Source: Eleftheria terrae
GTDB taxonomy: Bacteria > Pseudomonadota > Gammaproteobacteria > Burkholderiales > Burkholderiaceae_C
NCBI RefSeq assembly: GCF_030419005.1
Contig: NZ_CP106951.1
Coordinates: 1,426,001-1,490,000 of the forward strand
Direction of reading: 5' to 3'
Length of the DNA stretch: 64,000 bases
Shown: positions 1 through 12,178 of the stretch, piece by piece
How the letters are laid out: each line of letters starts with the position of its first letter
How positions within the stretch are numbered: the first letter of the stretch is position 1
Notes under the pieces: generated by a model
Seen by the model: the letters and a program-made list of their open reading frames with translations, nothing else
Told to the model about the DNA's origin: nothing
Database searches by the model: none
Made by a program: the position numbers and the translations under genes

Positions 1-1
1 G

Positions 2-1837
2 GCGCATGTGAGCACGCTCAGCGTCGAGCGCGCCAGCGAGCTCCTGGAGCTGCCTCCGGCCACCCAGCGCAACCTGGAGCTGACCCAGACGCTGCGCGGC
101 GAAGACAGCCCCACCCTGCTGTCGGTGCTGGACACCTGCCGCACCGGCATGGGCAGCCGGGCGCTGCGCCGCTGGCTGACCTACCCGCAGCGCGACCGCG
201 GCATTGCCGTGGGCCGCCATGAAGCCATCGGCGCCTTCATCGCCCACGGCTATGACGCGCTGCGCGACACGCTCAAGCAGATCAGCGACGTCGAGCGCAT
301 CACCGCCCGGGTGGCGCTGCGCCAGGTGCGCCCGCGCGAGCTGTCGGGCCTGCGCGCGACGCTGGAGGTGTTGCCCCAGCTGCGCACCACGCTGCCGGCC
401 GAGGCCACGCCGCTGCTGGCCGAGCTGCACGAGGGCCTGACGCCGCCGGCCGAGATCGGCCAGCTGTTGCGCAGCGCCATCGCGGAAGAGCCGGCGGTGT
501 TGGTGCGCGACGGTGGGGTGATCGCCCCCGGCTTCGATGCCGAGCTGGACGAGCTGCGCGCCATCAGCCAGAACTGCGACAGCTTCCTGATCGACCTGGA
601 AACCCGTGAACGCGGCCGCACCGGCATCGCGAACCTGCGGGTGCAGTTCAACCGCGTGCACGGCTTCTATATCGAGGTGACCCAGGGCCAGCTCGACAAG
701 GTGCCGATGGACTACCAGCGCCGCCAGACGCTGAAGAACGCCGAGCGCTTCATCACGCCGGAACTGAAGGCCTTCGAGGACAAGGCCCTGTCGGCCCAGG
801 AGCGGGCGCTAGCGCGCGAGAAGATGCTCTACGAGCAGCTGGTCGACCGCCTGCAGCCCCACCTGCCGGCGCTGGGTGCGCTCAGCCGCGCGCTGGCCGG
901 CCTGGACGCCCTGGCGGCGCTTGCCGAGCGGGCTGCGACGCTCAACTGGGTGCGGCCGCAGTTCGTCAAGGAACCCTGCCTGGACATCGAGCAGGGCCGC
1001 CATCCGGTGGTGGAAGCACGGCTGCAGGAAACCGGCAACGGCCCCTTCATGCCCAACGACTGCCGGCTGGACGCCAACCGCCGGATGCTGGTCATCACCG
1101 GCCCGAACATGGGCGGCAAGTCGACCTTCATGCGCCAGGTGGCGCTGATCGCACTGCTCGCGGCCATCGGCTCCTACGTGCCAGCCGGCCGCTGCCGGCT
1201 CGGCCCGATCGACGCGATCCACACCCGCATCGGTGCCGCCGACGACCTGGCCAACGCCCAGTCCACCTTCATGCTCGAGATGACCGAGGCGGCCGCCATC
1301 ATCCATGGCGCCACCGAGCATTCGCTGGTGCTGATGGACGAGATCGGCCGCGGCACCTCGACCTTCGACGGCCTGGCCCTGGCTGGCGCCATCGCCACCC
1401 ACCTGCACGACAGGAACCGCTCCTTCACGCTGTTCGCCACCCACTACTTCGAGCTGACCGAGTTCCCGGCCAAGCACGAGCGGGCGGTCAACGTGCACGT
1501 CTCGGCGGTCGAGTCGGGCGAGGACATCGTCTTCCTGCACGAGATCCAGCCCGGGCCGGCCAGCCGCAGCTACGGCGTGCAGGTGGCTCGCCTGGCCGGC
1601 ATGCCGGCCACGCTGGTGCGCCAGGCACGCCACACGCTAGAGGCCCTGGAGGCCCAGCAGCGGGACAGCCAGGCGCAGATCGACTTGTTTGCCGCCCCTG
1701 CCGCGCCGGCCGCCGAGGAGCGCGACCCCTCGCCGGTGGAGCAGGCGCTGGCCGCCCTGCAGCCCGACGCGCTCTCGCCCCGCGAGGCCCTCGACGCGCT
1801 GTACCGCCTCAAGGATTTGCAAGGGAGACCCGCATGA
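2..1837 (+). CDS. mutS: DNA mismatch repair protein MutS (5' truncated by window edge)
   Basis: C-terminal two thirds (about 611 residues) of MutS, the cytoplasmic ATPase that recognises base mismatches and recruits MutL. The reading frame is already open at the window's first bases, so the mismatch-binding N-terminus (roughly 250 residues) lies outside. The visible part starts near the connector/core boundary (AATRRNLE-like [13 protein letters not shown], then [10 protein letters not shown]), passes through the lever and clamp helices and ends in the ABC-type ATPase: Walker [10 protein letters not shown] near visible residue 365 and Walker B with signature [14 protein letters not shown] near 440. 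The C-terminal tail has the usual helix-turn-helix/tetramerisation character. Its stop overlaps the next start by ATGA, so it is translationally coupled to the Anbu gene. Confidence 0.97.
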   Translation, partial: AHVSTLSVERASELLELPPATQRNLELTQTLRGEDSPTLLSVLDTCRTGMGSRALRRWLTYPQRDRGIAVGRHEAIGAFIAHGYDALRDTLKQISDVERITARVALRQVRPRELSGLRATLEVLPQLRTTLPAEATPLLAELHEGLTPPAEIGQLLRSAIAEEPAVLVRDGGVIAPGFDAELDELRAISQNCDSFLIDLETRERGRTGIANLRVQFNRVHGFYIEVTQGQLDKVPMDYQRRQTLKNAERFITPELKAFEDKALSAQERALAREKMLYEQLVDRLQPHLPALGALSRALAGLDALAALAERAATLNWVRPQFVKEPCLDIEQGRHPVVEARLQETGNGPFMPNDCRLDANRRMLVITGPNMGGKSTFMRQVALIALLAAIGSYVPAGRCRLGPIDAIHTRIGAADDLANAQSTFMLEMTEAAAIIHGATEHSLVLMDEIGRGTSTFDGLALAGAIATHLHDRNRSFTLFATHYFELTEFPAKHERAVNVHVSAVESGEDIVFLHEIQPGPASRSYGVQVARLAGMPATLVRQARHTLEALEAQQRDSQAQIDLFAAPAAPAAEERDPSPVEQALAALQPDALSPREALDALYRLKDLQGRPA

Positions 1838-2661
1838 CGTACTGCGTGGCCATGTGCCTCGACGATGGCCTGGTGTTCCTGTCCGACTCGCGCACCAATG
1901 CCGGGCTGGACCAGATCAGCACCTTCCGCAAGATGACCGTGTACGAGCGAGAAGGCGACCGCGTGATGGTGTTGATGGCAGCGGGCAACCTTGCCATCAC
2001 GCAGGCCGTGCGCCAGCTGCTCGGCAGCCACACCATCGAGGGCGAGAACGGGCCGGTGTCGATCTGGAACTGCACCAGCCTGTTCGACGCAGCCCGCGTG
2101 GTGGGCAGCGCCATCCGCAAGGTCTATGAGCGGGATGCCGAGTCGCTGAAAAACTTCGGCATCGATTTCAACGTCAACCTGATCTTCGGCGGGCAGATCC
2201 GTGGCGAGCCGATGCGGCTCTTCAACGTGTACGCGGCCGGCAACTTTGTCGAGGCGGGCGCCGACGGCGTCTGCTACTTCCAGATCGGCGAATCGAAGTA
2301 CGGCAAGCCCATCATCGACCGTGTCGTCAACCGCGACACGCCGCTCGACCAGGCCGCCAAGTGCGCGCTGGTGTCGATGGACTCGACGCTCAAGTCCAAC
2401 CTCTCGGTGGGCCTGCCGCTGGACCTGCTGATCTACCAGGCCGACTCGCTGCATGCCCAGCGCATCGTGCACATCGACGAGCACGACCCCTACTTCCGCA
2501 TGATCCGCAGCAGCTGGGGCCAGCGCCTGCGCGAGGTCTTCGAGTCGATTCCCAACCCGGTCTGGGACGACCCCGATTCCGATTCCGGGCTCAGGCCGCC
2601 CACGGTCCAGCAGGAACAAGGCCTCAATCCCATCCGCAAAGTCAACGCACCCCAAGGCTGA
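1834..2661 (+). CDS. Anbu-type proteasome homologue (peptidase family T1)
   Basis: 275-residue N-terminal-nucleophile hydrolase of the bacterial Anbu (ancestral beta subunit) group. The protein begins Met-Thr; removal of Met would expose Thr1, the family's nucleophile. Numbering from that Thr, an Asp sits at 17 within the LSDSRTNAG signature and a Lys at 32 within TFRKM, matching the Thr/Asp/Lys catalytic arrangement of proteasome beta subunits. There is no propeptide. Anbu proteins form open helical or ring assemblies of one subunit type; their substrates are poorly known. The start overlaps mutS (ATGA) and the stop overlaps the hydrolase start (TGATG), so the three form an operon. The transglutaminase-like, alpha-E and ATP-grasp genes that often accompany Anbu are not within the window. 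Confidence 0.9.
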   Translation: MTYCVAMCLDDGLVFLSDSRTNAGLDQISTFRKMTVYEREGDRVMVLMAAGNLAITQAVRQLLGSHTIEGENGPVSIWNCTSLFDAARVVGSAIRKVYERDAESLKNFGIDFNVNLIFGGQIRGEPMRLFNVYAAGNFVEAGADGVCYFQIGESKYGKPIIDRVVNRDTPLDQAAKCALVSMDSTLKSNLSVGLPLDLLIYQADSLHAQRIVHIDEHDPYFRMIRSSWGQRLREVFESIPNPVWDDPDSDSGLRPPTVQQEQGLNPIRKVNAPQG

Positions 2662-3470
2662 TGTCGACCAAGCTCCCTCTCGTCTTTTCGCACGCCAACG
2701 GTTTTCCCGCCGGGACCTACCGGCTGTTGTTCGAGCAGTTCAGGGACGGGGGCTATGAAGTCCACGCCATCGAGAAGTTCGGGCACGATCCGCGCTATCC
2801 GGTCACCAGCAACTGGCCGCACCTGCGCGACCAGCTGGCGCACTTCGTGGAGCAGAGCGTGCAGCACGGCCCGGCCTTCCTGGTGGGCCACTCGCTGGGC
2901 GGCTTCCTCAGCCTGCTGGTGGCGATCCACCGGCCGGAGGTGGTGCGCGGGGTGGTGCTGCTCGATTCGCCGGTGATCTACGGCGTCAAGGCACGCGGCG
3001 TGCAGCTGTTCAAGTCCACCGGCTGGATCGGCAAGGTCGGCCCCGGCAAGGTGGCCCGCCAGCGCCGCACCACCTGGACCAGCGCCGACGAGGCCCTGGC
3101 CCACTTCCAGAGCAAGCCCAACTTCGCCCGCTGGCATCCCGAGGTGCTGCGCGACTATGTGCACTGCGGCATGCACGGCGGCGGCGACGAACACCGGCTG
3201 AGCTTCCGGCGCGAGGTGGAGACCGACATCTACAACACCCTGCCCCACCACATCCATCGGCTGCTCGACCGCCACGGGCTGAAGAGCCCGGTGGCCTTCA
3301 TCGCCGGCACGCAGTCGCGCGAGGTGAAGCAGGTCGGCCTGCGCGCGACGCGTCAGCTGACGCAAGACCGCATCACCTGGATCGAGGGCAGCCACCTCTA
3401 TCCCTTCGAGAAGCCCTACGAGACGGTGCAGGCCACCATCGCCTGGCTGAAGGCCTTCGAATGTGCCTGA
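2661..3470 (+). CDS. alpha/beta-fold hydrolase
   Basis: 269-residue serine hydrolase of the alpha/beta superfamily, substrate unknown. Near the N-terminus HANGFPAGTY provides the usual oxyanion-hole HG-like turn (about residues 10-19). The nucleophile elbow GHSLGG is near residues 75-80, with Ser as nucleophile. The C-terminal EGSHLYPFEKP carries the likely catalytic His near 245. No signal peptide is visible, so it is probably cytoplasmic. The chosen ATG overlaps the preceding stop by one base (TGATG), which argues for translational coupling to the Anbu gene; the same frame is open further upstream, but those starts would lie inside that gene. Family certain, function open. Confidence 0.88.
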   Translation: MSTKLPLVFSHANGFPAGTYRLLFEQFRDGGYEVHAIEKFGHDPRYPVTSNWPHLRDQLAHFVEQSVQHGPAFLVGHSLGGFLSLLVAIHRPEVVRGVVLLDSPVIYGVKARGVQLFKSTGWIGKVGPGKVARQRRTTWTSADEALAHFQSKPNFARWHPEVLRDYVHCGMHGGGDEHRLSFRREVETDIYNTLPHHIHRLLDRHGLKSPVAFIAGTQSREVKQVGLRATRQLTQDRITWIEGSHLYPFEKPYETVQATIAWLKAFECA

Positions 3471-3490
3471 AGCGGGCGAAGGAACAGGCG

Positions 3491-3519
3491 CCCAGGCCGG
3501 CGGGCGGCGCCGATATAAT
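3491..3519 (+). promoter_or_regulatory. Candidate promoter for pyrG
   Basis: A perfect TATAAT (3514-3519) lies 46 bases upstream of the pyrG start in a short GC-rich gap. At the expected spacing (3491-3496) there is no good -35 box, so it may depend on an activator or be a weak sigma70 promoter. Confidence 0.55.
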
Positions 3520-3546
3520 GCCGCTTTACCACCACAGCGGTCGTGA

Positions 3547-5229
<1,683 letters not shown>

Positions 5230-5280
5230 TGAAGACGCCCGCCTGCACCACCCTGCCCAATCTTCGCTGAGGAGCAAGCC

Positions 5281-6135
5281 ATGCAACTTTGTGGCTTCAA
5301 GGTCGGCCTCGACCAACCGTTTTTCCTGATCTCCGGGCCCTGCGTGGTCGAGTCCGAGCAACTGCAGATGGACACGGCTGGCACGCTCAAGGAGATCACC
5401 GCCGAGCTGGGCATCCCCTTCATCTTCAAGTCGAGCTACGACAAGGCCAACCGGTCGTCGGGCACCTCCTTCCGCGGCCCCGGCATGCAGAAGGGCCTGG
5501 AGATCCTGGCCAAGGTGAAGCGCGAGCTGGGCGTGCCGGTGCTGACCGACATCCACAGCGAGGCCGAGGTGGCCGAGGTGGCCGCCGTCGTCGACGTGCT
5601 GCAGACGCCGGCCTTCCTGTGCCGCCAGACCGATTTCATCCGCGCGGTCGCCCAGAGCGGCAAGCCGGTGAACATCAAGAAGGGCCAGTTCCTGGCGCCG
5701 GGCGACATGAAGAACGTGATCGACAAGGCCCGCGCCGCCGCCCACGAGAAGGGCCTGCCGGAAGACAGCTTCCTGGCCTGCGAGCGCGGCGCCAGCTTCG
5801 GCTACAACAACCTGGTGAGCGACATGCGCTCGCTGGCCATCATGCGCGAGACCGGCGCACCGGTCGTCTTCGACGCCACCCACTCGGTGCAGCTGCCGGG
5901 CGGCCAGGGCACCAGCTCGGGCGGCCAGCGCGAATTCGTGCCGGTGCTCTCGCGCGCCGCGGTGGCGGTGGGCGTGGCGGGCCTCTTCATGGAGACCCAT
6001 CCGGACCCGTCCAAGGCGCTGAGCGATGGCCCCAACGCCGTGCCCCTCAAGCGCATGAAGGACCTGCTGGCCACGCTGGTGGAGCTCGACCGCATCACCA
6101 AGCGCAACGGCTTCCTGGAAAGCAATTTCGCCTGA
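5281..6135 (+). CDS. kdsA: 3-deoxy-8-phosphooctulonate synthase (KDO-8-P synthase)
   Basis: 284 residues, the same length as the E. coli enzyme. It condenses phosphoenolpyruvate with D-arabinose 5-phosphate to KDO-8-phosphate, a committed step for the lipopolysaccharide inner core. Family motifs are visible: [12 protein letters not shown] at the N-terminus, [12 protein letters not shown] near residue 45, [11 protein letters not shown] near 130 and the C-terminal [15 protein letters not shown]. The start follows a good ribosome-binding site (GAGGAG about 8 bases upstream). It lies between pyrG and the DUF1330 gene on the same strand, probably in one transcription unit. Confidence 0.97.
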   Translation: MQLCGFKVGLDQPFFLISGPCVVESEQLQMDTAGTLKEITAELGIPFIFKSSYDKANRSSGTSFRGPGMQKGLEILAKVKRELGVPVLTDIHSEAEVAEVAAVVDVLQTPAFLCRQTDFIRAVAQSGKPVNIKKGQFLAPGDMKNVIDKARAAAHEKGLPEDSFLACERGASFGYNNLVSDMRSLAIMRETGAPVVFDATHSVQLPGGQGTSSGGQREFVPVLSRAAVAVGVAGLFMETHPDPSKALSDGPNAVPLKRMKDLLATLVELDRITKRNGFLESNFA

Positions 6136-6157
6136 ACGCTCCCATCACCGAGACCCC

Positions 6158-6445
6158 ATGAGCGCCTACATCATCGTCGACGTCACCGTCACCAACGAAG
6201 AACAGTACGCCGACTACCGCAAGTGGTCGACGCTCGCGATCCAGGCGCACGAGGCCGAAGTGCTCGTGCGCGGTGGCCGCATCGAGGTGCTCGAAGGGGC
6301 CTGGCAACCCACCCGCATCGTGGTGCTGAAGTTCCCGACGGCGGACCAGGCCCGGGCCTTCTACGACTCGCAAGAGTACCGCCGCGCCCGCACGGCCCGC
6401 GAGAACGCAGCCGACATGCGCATGGTGCTTGTCGAGGGCGTGTAA
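6158..6445 (+). CDS. DUF1330 family protein
   Basis: 95-residue small cytoplasmic protein of the ferredoxin-like dimeric alpha/beta-barrel type. Family features are the N-terminal YIIVDVTVTNEEQYADYRK, the central RGGRIEVLEG and the PTRIVVLKFPTADQARAFYDSQEYR segment. The biochemical role of DUF1330 is not established. It sits 22 bases after kdsA and 60 bases before eno, a placement I recall as common in Burkholderiales, which suggests co-transcription rather than a functional link. The ribosome-binding site is weak. Confidence 0.9.
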   Translation: MSAYIIVDVTVTNEEQYADYRKWSTLAIQAHEAEVLVRGGRIEVLEGAWQPTRIVVLKFPTADQARAFYDSQEYRRARTARENAADMRMVLVEGV

Positions 6446-7789
<1,344 letters not shown>

Positions 7790-7802
7790 TCGACCCCCTG
7801 CG

Positions 7803-8084
7803 ATGCGCCTGCCGCTGCTCACCCTGGTGCTCGCCGCGCTGCTCCTGCTGGTCCATGCGGAGCTGTGGTTCGGCAAGAATGGCGTGCACCGGGTGGTGGA
7901 GCTGCAGCACAAGCTGGCCGACCACCAGGCCAAGAACGAGGTCGCCCGCGAGCGCAATGCGCAGCTGGCGGCCGAGGTTCGCGACCTGAAGGAAGGCCTG
8001 GAGATGGTCGAGGAGAAGGCCCGCTTCGAGCTGGGCATGGTGAAGCCGAACGAGGTCTACGTTCAGGTTTCCAACGCGCCCTGA
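7803..8084 (+). CDS. ftsB: Cell division protein FtsB
   Basis: 93-residue bitopic membrane protein of the FtsBLQ divisome subcomplex. It has a short cytoplasmic start, one transmembrane segment (about residues 4-20, LLTLVLAALLLLVHAELWF), then a periplasmic coiled coil (residues 27-70, VVELQHKLADHQAKN and following heptads) and the conserved ARFELGMVKPNEVYVQV end. Placement directly after eno is the standard arrangement in beta- and gammaproteobacteria. A strong intrinsic terminator follows, so it is the last gene of this transcription unit. Confidence 0.95.
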   Translation: MRLPLLTLVLAALLLLVHAELWFGKNGVHRVVELQHKLADHQAKNEVARERNAQLAAEVRDLKEGLEMVEEKARFELGMVKPNEVYVQVSNAP

Positions 8085-8108
8085 GCCCCGCTGCCGGGCC
8101 CGATGCCG

Positions 8109-8134
8109 ACGGAGCCCTGCGGGGCTCCGTTTTT
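8109..8134 (+). terminator. Rho-independent terminator after ftsB
   Basis: A 9-bp perfect stem (8109-8117 with 8122-8130), loop TGCG, followed directly by a T run. It lies in front of the selected pnuC start and ends the pyrG-to-ftsB transcription unit. Confidence 0.92.
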
Positions 8135-8171
8135 CCTTGTATGCAACCCGATCGCCGCCGCGAGCCGCCCG

Positions 8172-8807
8172 ATGGACTTCCTGACCGCCGCCCTGGAGCC
8201 GCTGCTGCAGCCGCTTTTCCTCATCGACGGCCGGCCCCTCACCACGGTGCTGGAGCTGATCGCCTTCGTGCTGGCGGTGGTGATGGTGGCCTGCAACATC
8301 CGCGTCATCGCCTGGGGCTGGCCGCTGGCCATCGTCAGCTCGCTGCTGTACTTCCTCGTGTTCTGGCAGAGCCGCCTGTACGGCGACGCGGCCTTGCAGA
8401 TCGTGTTCGCGGTGCTCGCGCTGTGGGGCTGGTGGCAGTGGCTGCGCGGGCGCGGTGACAACGGCGCGCCGTTGCGGGTGCACACCCTGCCCGCCCGGGG
8501 CCGCGGGCTGCTGCTCGGCGCGGTGCTGGTCGGCTGGCCCCTGCTCGGGCTCTACCTGGACCGCTACACCGACACCGACGTGCCCTACTGGGACGCGTTT
8601 CCCACTGTCGCCAGCCTGGCCGGGCAGTACCTGCTGGGCCGCAAGCTGGTGGAGAACTGGCCGACCTGGATCGTCGTCAACGCCGTCAGCGTCGGCCTGT
8701 TCGCCTACAAGGGCCTGTGGCTGACGACCGCGCTCTACCTGGTGTTCATCGTGATGGCGATGGCCGGCTGGCGCACCTGGCGGCAGCTGGCCGCGGAGCC
8801 GGCCTGA
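8172..8807 (+). CDS. pnuC: Nicotinamide riboside transporter PnuC
   Basis: 211-residue inner-membrane protein with six or seven hydrophobic segments. PnuC proteins carry nicotinamide riboside by facilitated diffusion, and uptake is driven by phosphorylation in the cytoplasm. Family signatures: NIRVIAWGWPLAIVSS, LYGDAALQ and GWWQWLRG near the middle, and WPTWIVVNAVSVGLFAYKGL near the end. An in-frame start 23 codons earlier lies inside the region of the ftsB terminator, so I chose the ATG giving MDFLTAALEP. The stop overlaps the kinase start (TGATG), which identifies nicotinamide riboside rather than thiamine as the likely substrate. Confidence 0.93.
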   Translation: MDFLTAALEPLLQPLFLIDGRPLTTVLELIAFVLAVVMVACNIRVIAWGWPLAIVSSLLYFLVFWQSRLYGDAALQIVFAVLALWGWWQWLRGRGDNGAPLRVHTLPARGRGLLLGAVLVGWPLLGLYLDRYTDTDVPYWDAFPTVASLAGQYLLGRKLVENWPTWIVVNAVSVGLFAYKGLWLTTALYLVFIVMAMAGWRTWRQLAAEPA

Positions 8808-9577
8808 TGGCGGGCCAGGTGATCGCCCTGCTGGGCGCCGAGAGCACCGGCAAGACCGAGCTGGCCCGGGCACTGGCGCTGCGGTTGCGGGCCGGCGGCG
8901 TCGACGCGGTAGCGGTGCCCGAATACCTGCGCCTGTTCTGCGAGGCACGCGGCCGCACGCCGCGCGAGGACGAGCAGCGCCACATCGCCGAGGAGCAGAG
9001 CCGCCTGATCGACACCGCCGCCGCGCGCCACACCTTGGTGGTGGCCGACACCACGGCGCTGATGATCGCGGTGTACAGCGACTTCGTCTTCGGCGACCGG
9101 TCGCTCTATCCCGATGCCGAGCAGGTGCATGCCCGGCAGGCCGCGCTGACCCTGCTGATGGGCCTGGACCTGCCGTGGGTGGCCGACGGCCTGCAGCGCG
9201 ATGGCCCGCAGGTGCGGGACGGCGTGGACCAGCGCGTGCGCGCCGCCCTGCAGCGGGCCGGCCTGGCCTACGGTGTCGTGTATGGGGTGGGCGAGGCCAG
9301 GCTGGAGGCGGCGTGGCAGGCGGTGCGGCCGCTGCTGCCGGCGGGGCCAGGCCCGGGCGGGCAGGCAGGGCCGCCGGCTGTCCACGGCAGCGGCCCGGGC
9401 CCGGGCGGCGTCGGCCCTGCCGCGGGCGCAACCCCTGGCGCGGCCCCAGGCGGAGCTGGCTCGGACACCCGCCCGCAGGGAGCGGGCGCCAGCGACCCGG
9501 CCTATTGCACCGAATGCCTGGACGGCCGCTACGAGCGCCTCTTCACCGGCCTGCTCGGCCGCGACGCGCCGCGCTGA
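8807..9577 (+). CDS. NadR-like ATP-binding protein, probable nicotinamide riboside kinase
   Basis: 256 residues. The first ~180 form an AAA_28-type P-loop kinase domain: Walker A GAESTGKT at residues 8-15, the EYLR motif near 40 and VVADTTALMIAVY near 85. Such proteins phosphorylate nicotinamide riboside to NMN, trapping what PnuC imports. The start overlaps pnuC by one base, so the pair is a coupled salvage operon. Unusual: after about residue 180 comes a long Gly/Pro/Ala-rich linker and then a conserved-looking tail with two cysteines, AYCTECLDGRYERLF. No nicotinamide mononucleotide adenylyltransferase domain (as in full NadR) is present. Kinase assignment is good; the tail is unexplained. 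Confidence 0.85.
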   Translation: MAGQVIALLGAESTGKTELARALALRLRAGGVDAVAVPEYLRLFCEARGRTPREDEQRHIAEEQSRLIDTAAARHTLVVADTTALMIAVYSDFVFGDRSLYPDAEQVHARQAALTLLMGLDLPWVADGLQRDGPQVRDGVDQRVRAALQRAGLAYGVVYGVGEARLEAAWQAVRPLLPAGPGPGGQAGPPAVHGSGPGPGGVGPAAGATPGAAPGGAGSDTRPQGAGASDPAYCTECLDGRYERLFTGLLGRDAPR

Positions 9578-9626
9578 GTCCGCTGCGCGCTGGCCGGCCA
9601 GCGGACACGCCCGGCGGGCGGCTGCC

Positions 9627-10616
9627 TCACTGCATGCTGCTCGATCCGGGCGGATGGTCGCGATCGGGCGTGAAGAGCGCGCCGACGTCCACCGGATCGA
9701 AGTGGTACTGCGCCCCGCAGAACTCGCAACCGATCTCGACCCGCCCCTGCTCCTGCAGGATGTCGTCGATCTCCTCGCGGCCCAGGCTCAGCAGCATGTT
9801 GCCGACCCGCTCGCGCGAGCAGGTGCAGGCAAAGCGCGGCCCGTCCTCGCCGCGCTGCGGTTCGAAGCGGCGCACGTCCTCTTCCCAGAACAGGCGGTGC
9901 AGGATCTTGTTGGCATCCAGCGTCAGCAGCTCCTCGGAGGTGAGCGTGCTGGCGAGGTGGGCGATGCGGTTGAAGCCTTCGCTCAGCCCGATGTCGTCCT
10001 CGCGCTGGCGGGTGCCGGCCAGGTTGCCTTCGCCCTCGATCGGCAGCCGCTGGATCAGCAGGCCGGCAGCGATCTGGTCATTGGCGGCCAGGATCAACCG
10101 GGTGTCGAGCTGCTCGGACTGCAGCATGTAGTGCTCCAGCACTTCGCTGATGCGCTGCAGTGGCTCGCGCTGGTCGCCGTGCAGCGGCACCACGCCCTGG
10201 TAGGGCTGCTGGCCCGGCAGCTTGTCCTTGGGGTCGAGCGTGATCGCGCAGCGGCCTCGGCCCTGCAGGTTGACCATGGCTTCCAGGCTGGCGTCGTCGC
10301 TCACCTCGCCCACCACCTTGGCGGTGGCACGCAGCGCCAGGTCGGGCTGCACCTCGGCCACCGCGAGCTTGACCGGGCCGTCGCCCGAGATCTGCAGCAC
10401 CAGCGCGCCGTTGAACTTGATGTTGGCCTGCATCAGCACGCCGGCCGCGGCCATCTCGCCAAGCAGTTCGCGCACCGGTGCCGGGAAGGGGCCGCTCTGC
10501 TCGCGGCGCTTCAGCATGTCCTGCCAGGCATCGGTCAGCCGCACCAGCATGCCGCGCACCGGAAGGCCTTCGAACAAAAACTTGTGCAGCTCGCTGGGGG
10601 TGGAGGAAGTGTCCAA
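9627..10616 (-). CDS. hslO: Redox-regulated chaperone Hsp33
   Basis: 329-residue cytoplasmic holdase activated by oxidation and unfolding. The N-terminal dimerisation and substrate-binding domain includes MLVRLTDAW and LGEMAAAGVLMQANIKFNGALVLQ. The C-terminal zinc switch has four cysteines in the family's CXC and CXXC arrangement: C264, C266, C297 and C300 (FACTCSRERV and IGCEFCGAQY), so the redox switch looks intact. It is slightly longer than E. coli Hsp33 (292), mostly from extra N- and C-terminal residues. It is convergent with the riboside kinase and 27 bases downstream of the carbonic anhydrase-like gene on the same strand. Confidence 0.96.
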   Translation of the reverse strand: MDTSSTPSELHKFLFEGLPVRGMLVRLTDAWQDMLKRREQSGPFPAPVRELLGEMAAAGVLMQANIKFNGALVLQISGDGPVKLAVAEVQPDLALRATAKVVGEVSDDASLEAMVNLQGRGRCAITLDPKDKLPGQQPYQGVVPLHGDQREPLQRISEVLEHYMLQSEQLDTRLILAANDQIAAGLLIQRLPIEGEGNLAGTRQREDDIGLSEGFNRIAHLASTLTSEELLTLDANKILHRLFWEEDVRRFEPQRGEDGPRFACTCSRERVGNMLLSLGREEIDDILQEQGRVEIGCEFCGAQYHFDPVDVGALFTPDRDHPPGSSSMQ

Positions 10617-10643
10617 AACGAAAGAGTCCTGTAAGGGTGAAGG

Positions 10644-11168
10644 TCAGGCGAGCTTCTTGAGCCCGGCCTTGAAGCGGCGTGCGTTCTCGACGTAGTGCGC
10701 CGCGCCCGCCTGGAAGGCGGCGATCTGCTCGGGCGTGAGCTGCCGCACCACCTTGGCCGGCGAGCCGAGGATCATCGAGCCGTCGGGAAACTCCTTGCCT
10801 TCGGTGACCAGCGAGCCGGCGCCCACCAGGCAGTTGCGGCCGATCTTCGCGCCGTTGAGCACCACCGCCTGGATGCCGATGAGCGAGCCGTCGCCGATGG
10901 TGCAGCCATGCAGCATGGCCTGGTGGCCGACGGTGACGTTCTCGCCGATGGTCAGCGGCCAGCCATGGTCGGCATGCAGCACGGAATTGTCCTGCACGTT
11001 GGAGCCGCGGCCGACGCGCAGGGTCTCGGTGTCGCCGCGCACGACGCAGCCAAACCAGATGCTGGCGTTCTCCGCCAATTCAACCCGGCCGATGACATCG
11101 GCGCTGTCGGCCACCCAGGCCGTGTCGTGAACCAGGGGCGTGTCGTCGCCGAGTTGGTAGAGGGCCAT
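10644..11168 (-). CDS. Gamma-carbonic anhydrase family protein (YrdA-like hexapeptide repeat protein)
   Basis: 174-residue left-handed beta-helix protein. Hexapeptide repeats run from DVIGRVELAENASIWFGCVVRGD to IGRNCLVGAGSLV, and the metal-ligand histidines of gamma-carbonic anhydrases are recognisable in LHADHG and VGHQAMLHGC. Family members form trimers binding Zn or Fe; whether this one hydrates CO2 cannot be told from sequence. I chose the ATG preceded by a GGAGAA ribosome-binding site, giving MALYQLGDDTPLV; an upstream in-frame start adds ten atypical residues. A TAAAAT box (11200-11205, minus strand) lies about 32 bases upstream and could be its -10. hslO follows on the same strand. Confidence 0.92.
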   Translation of the reverse strand: MALYQLGDDTPLVHDTAWVADSADVIGRVELAENASIWFGCVVRGDTETLRVGRGSNVQDNSVLHADHGWPLTIGENVTVGHQAMLHGCTIGDGSLIGIQAVVLNGAKIGRNCLVGAGSLVTEGKEFPDGSMILGSPAKVVRQLTPEQIAAFQAGAAHYVENARRFKAGLKKLA

Positions 11169-11365
11169 GCAGAGTTCTCCGGGTCGCCGAGGATCCATAA
11201 TTTTAGAGATGAAGCGTCGTCCGCGTGCCGCGAGTCGTCCTTACCCTGCACAGGGTGCGGGGCGCGGCGGCCGCCCTTGCCTTGGCCACCGATGAACCTG
11301 CCACCTTGCCTCTGCCGTCCTGCCCGCCTGGTGCCGCCCTGTGGCCGGCCCGGAGCCCATCCGCA

Positions 11366-12178
11366 ATGACGCCGCCGCTGCGGCACGAAGCGCTGCGCCT
11401 GCTCGCGCTGCCCGATCCCCTGCAGAAGGCGGCCGGCACCCGGGCGCTGTTTGCCACGATGGCGCAGCACCCGCTGGATGCCGCCGAGCACTTGCCCGAG
11501 CCGCCCGGACTGCCCGGCCGCCCGCCTCTGCCGACGCTGGTGCCGGCAGACGCGGTGCCACGCCGCACGCCCTTCACCCTCGAAGGCCGGGCGGCACTGC
11601 TGCATGCCATCGCCCACATCGAGTTCAATGCGATCAACCTGGCGCTGGACGCGGTGTGGCGCTTCGACGGCATGCCGCCGGCCTTCTACCACGACTGGAT
11701 GCGGGTGGCGGCCGAGGAGGCGCTGCACTTCAGCCTGCTGAGGGAGCACCTGGCGACGCTGGGCCATGGCTACGGCGACTTCGATGCGCACAACGGCCTG
11801 TGGTCGATGACAGCCGCCACGCGGCACGACATCATTGCCCGCATGGCACTGGTGCCGCGCACCCTGGAGGCCCGCGGCCTGGACGCGACACCGCTGATCC
11901 AGGCCAAGCTGCGCAAGGCCGGCGACGAGCGCGCGGTGGAGATCCTGGACCTCATCCTGCGCGACGAAGTGGGCCATGTGGCGATCGGCAACCACTGGTA
12001 CCGCTGGCTGTGCGAGCGCGACGGCATCGACGCGCTGCTGCACTACCGGGGCCTGGTCCAGCAGTACGACGCGCCGCGCCTGCGGCCGCCGTTCAACCTT
12101 GCGGCACGCCGGGCAGCCGGCTTCAGCCAGGCGGAGCTGGACGAACTGGAGGGGCCGCTCGGCGGCAAGCCGCGCTGA
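11366..12178 (+). CDS. DUF455 family ferritin-like protein
   Basis: 270 residues. The family is a ferritin-like four-helix bundle. Candidate metal ligands are visible: AHIEFNAINLALD, an AAEEALHFSLL motif and DEVGHVAIGNHWY (Glu and E-x2-H pairs). Some annotations liken the family to MiaE-type diiron tRNA hydroxylases, but no function is established and I do not assign one. I place the start at the ATG giving MTPPLRHEALRLL, because the family usually begins with such a helix; an ATG at 11225 would add 47 low-complexity residues and remains possible. The stop overlaps the next start by one base. Confidence 0.85.
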   Translation: MTPPLRHEALRLLALPDPLQKAAGTRALFATMAQHPLDAAEHLPEPPGLPGRPPLPTLVPADAVPRRTPFTLEGRAALLHAIAHIEFNAINLALDAVWRFDGMPPAFYHDWMRVAAEEALHFSLLREHLATLGHGYGDFDAHNGLWSMTAATRHDIIARMALVPRTLEARGLDATPLIQAKLRKAGDERAVEILDLILRDEVGHVAIGNHWYRWLCERDGIDALLHYRGLVQQYDAPRLRPPFNLAARRAAGFSQAELDELEGPLGGKPR

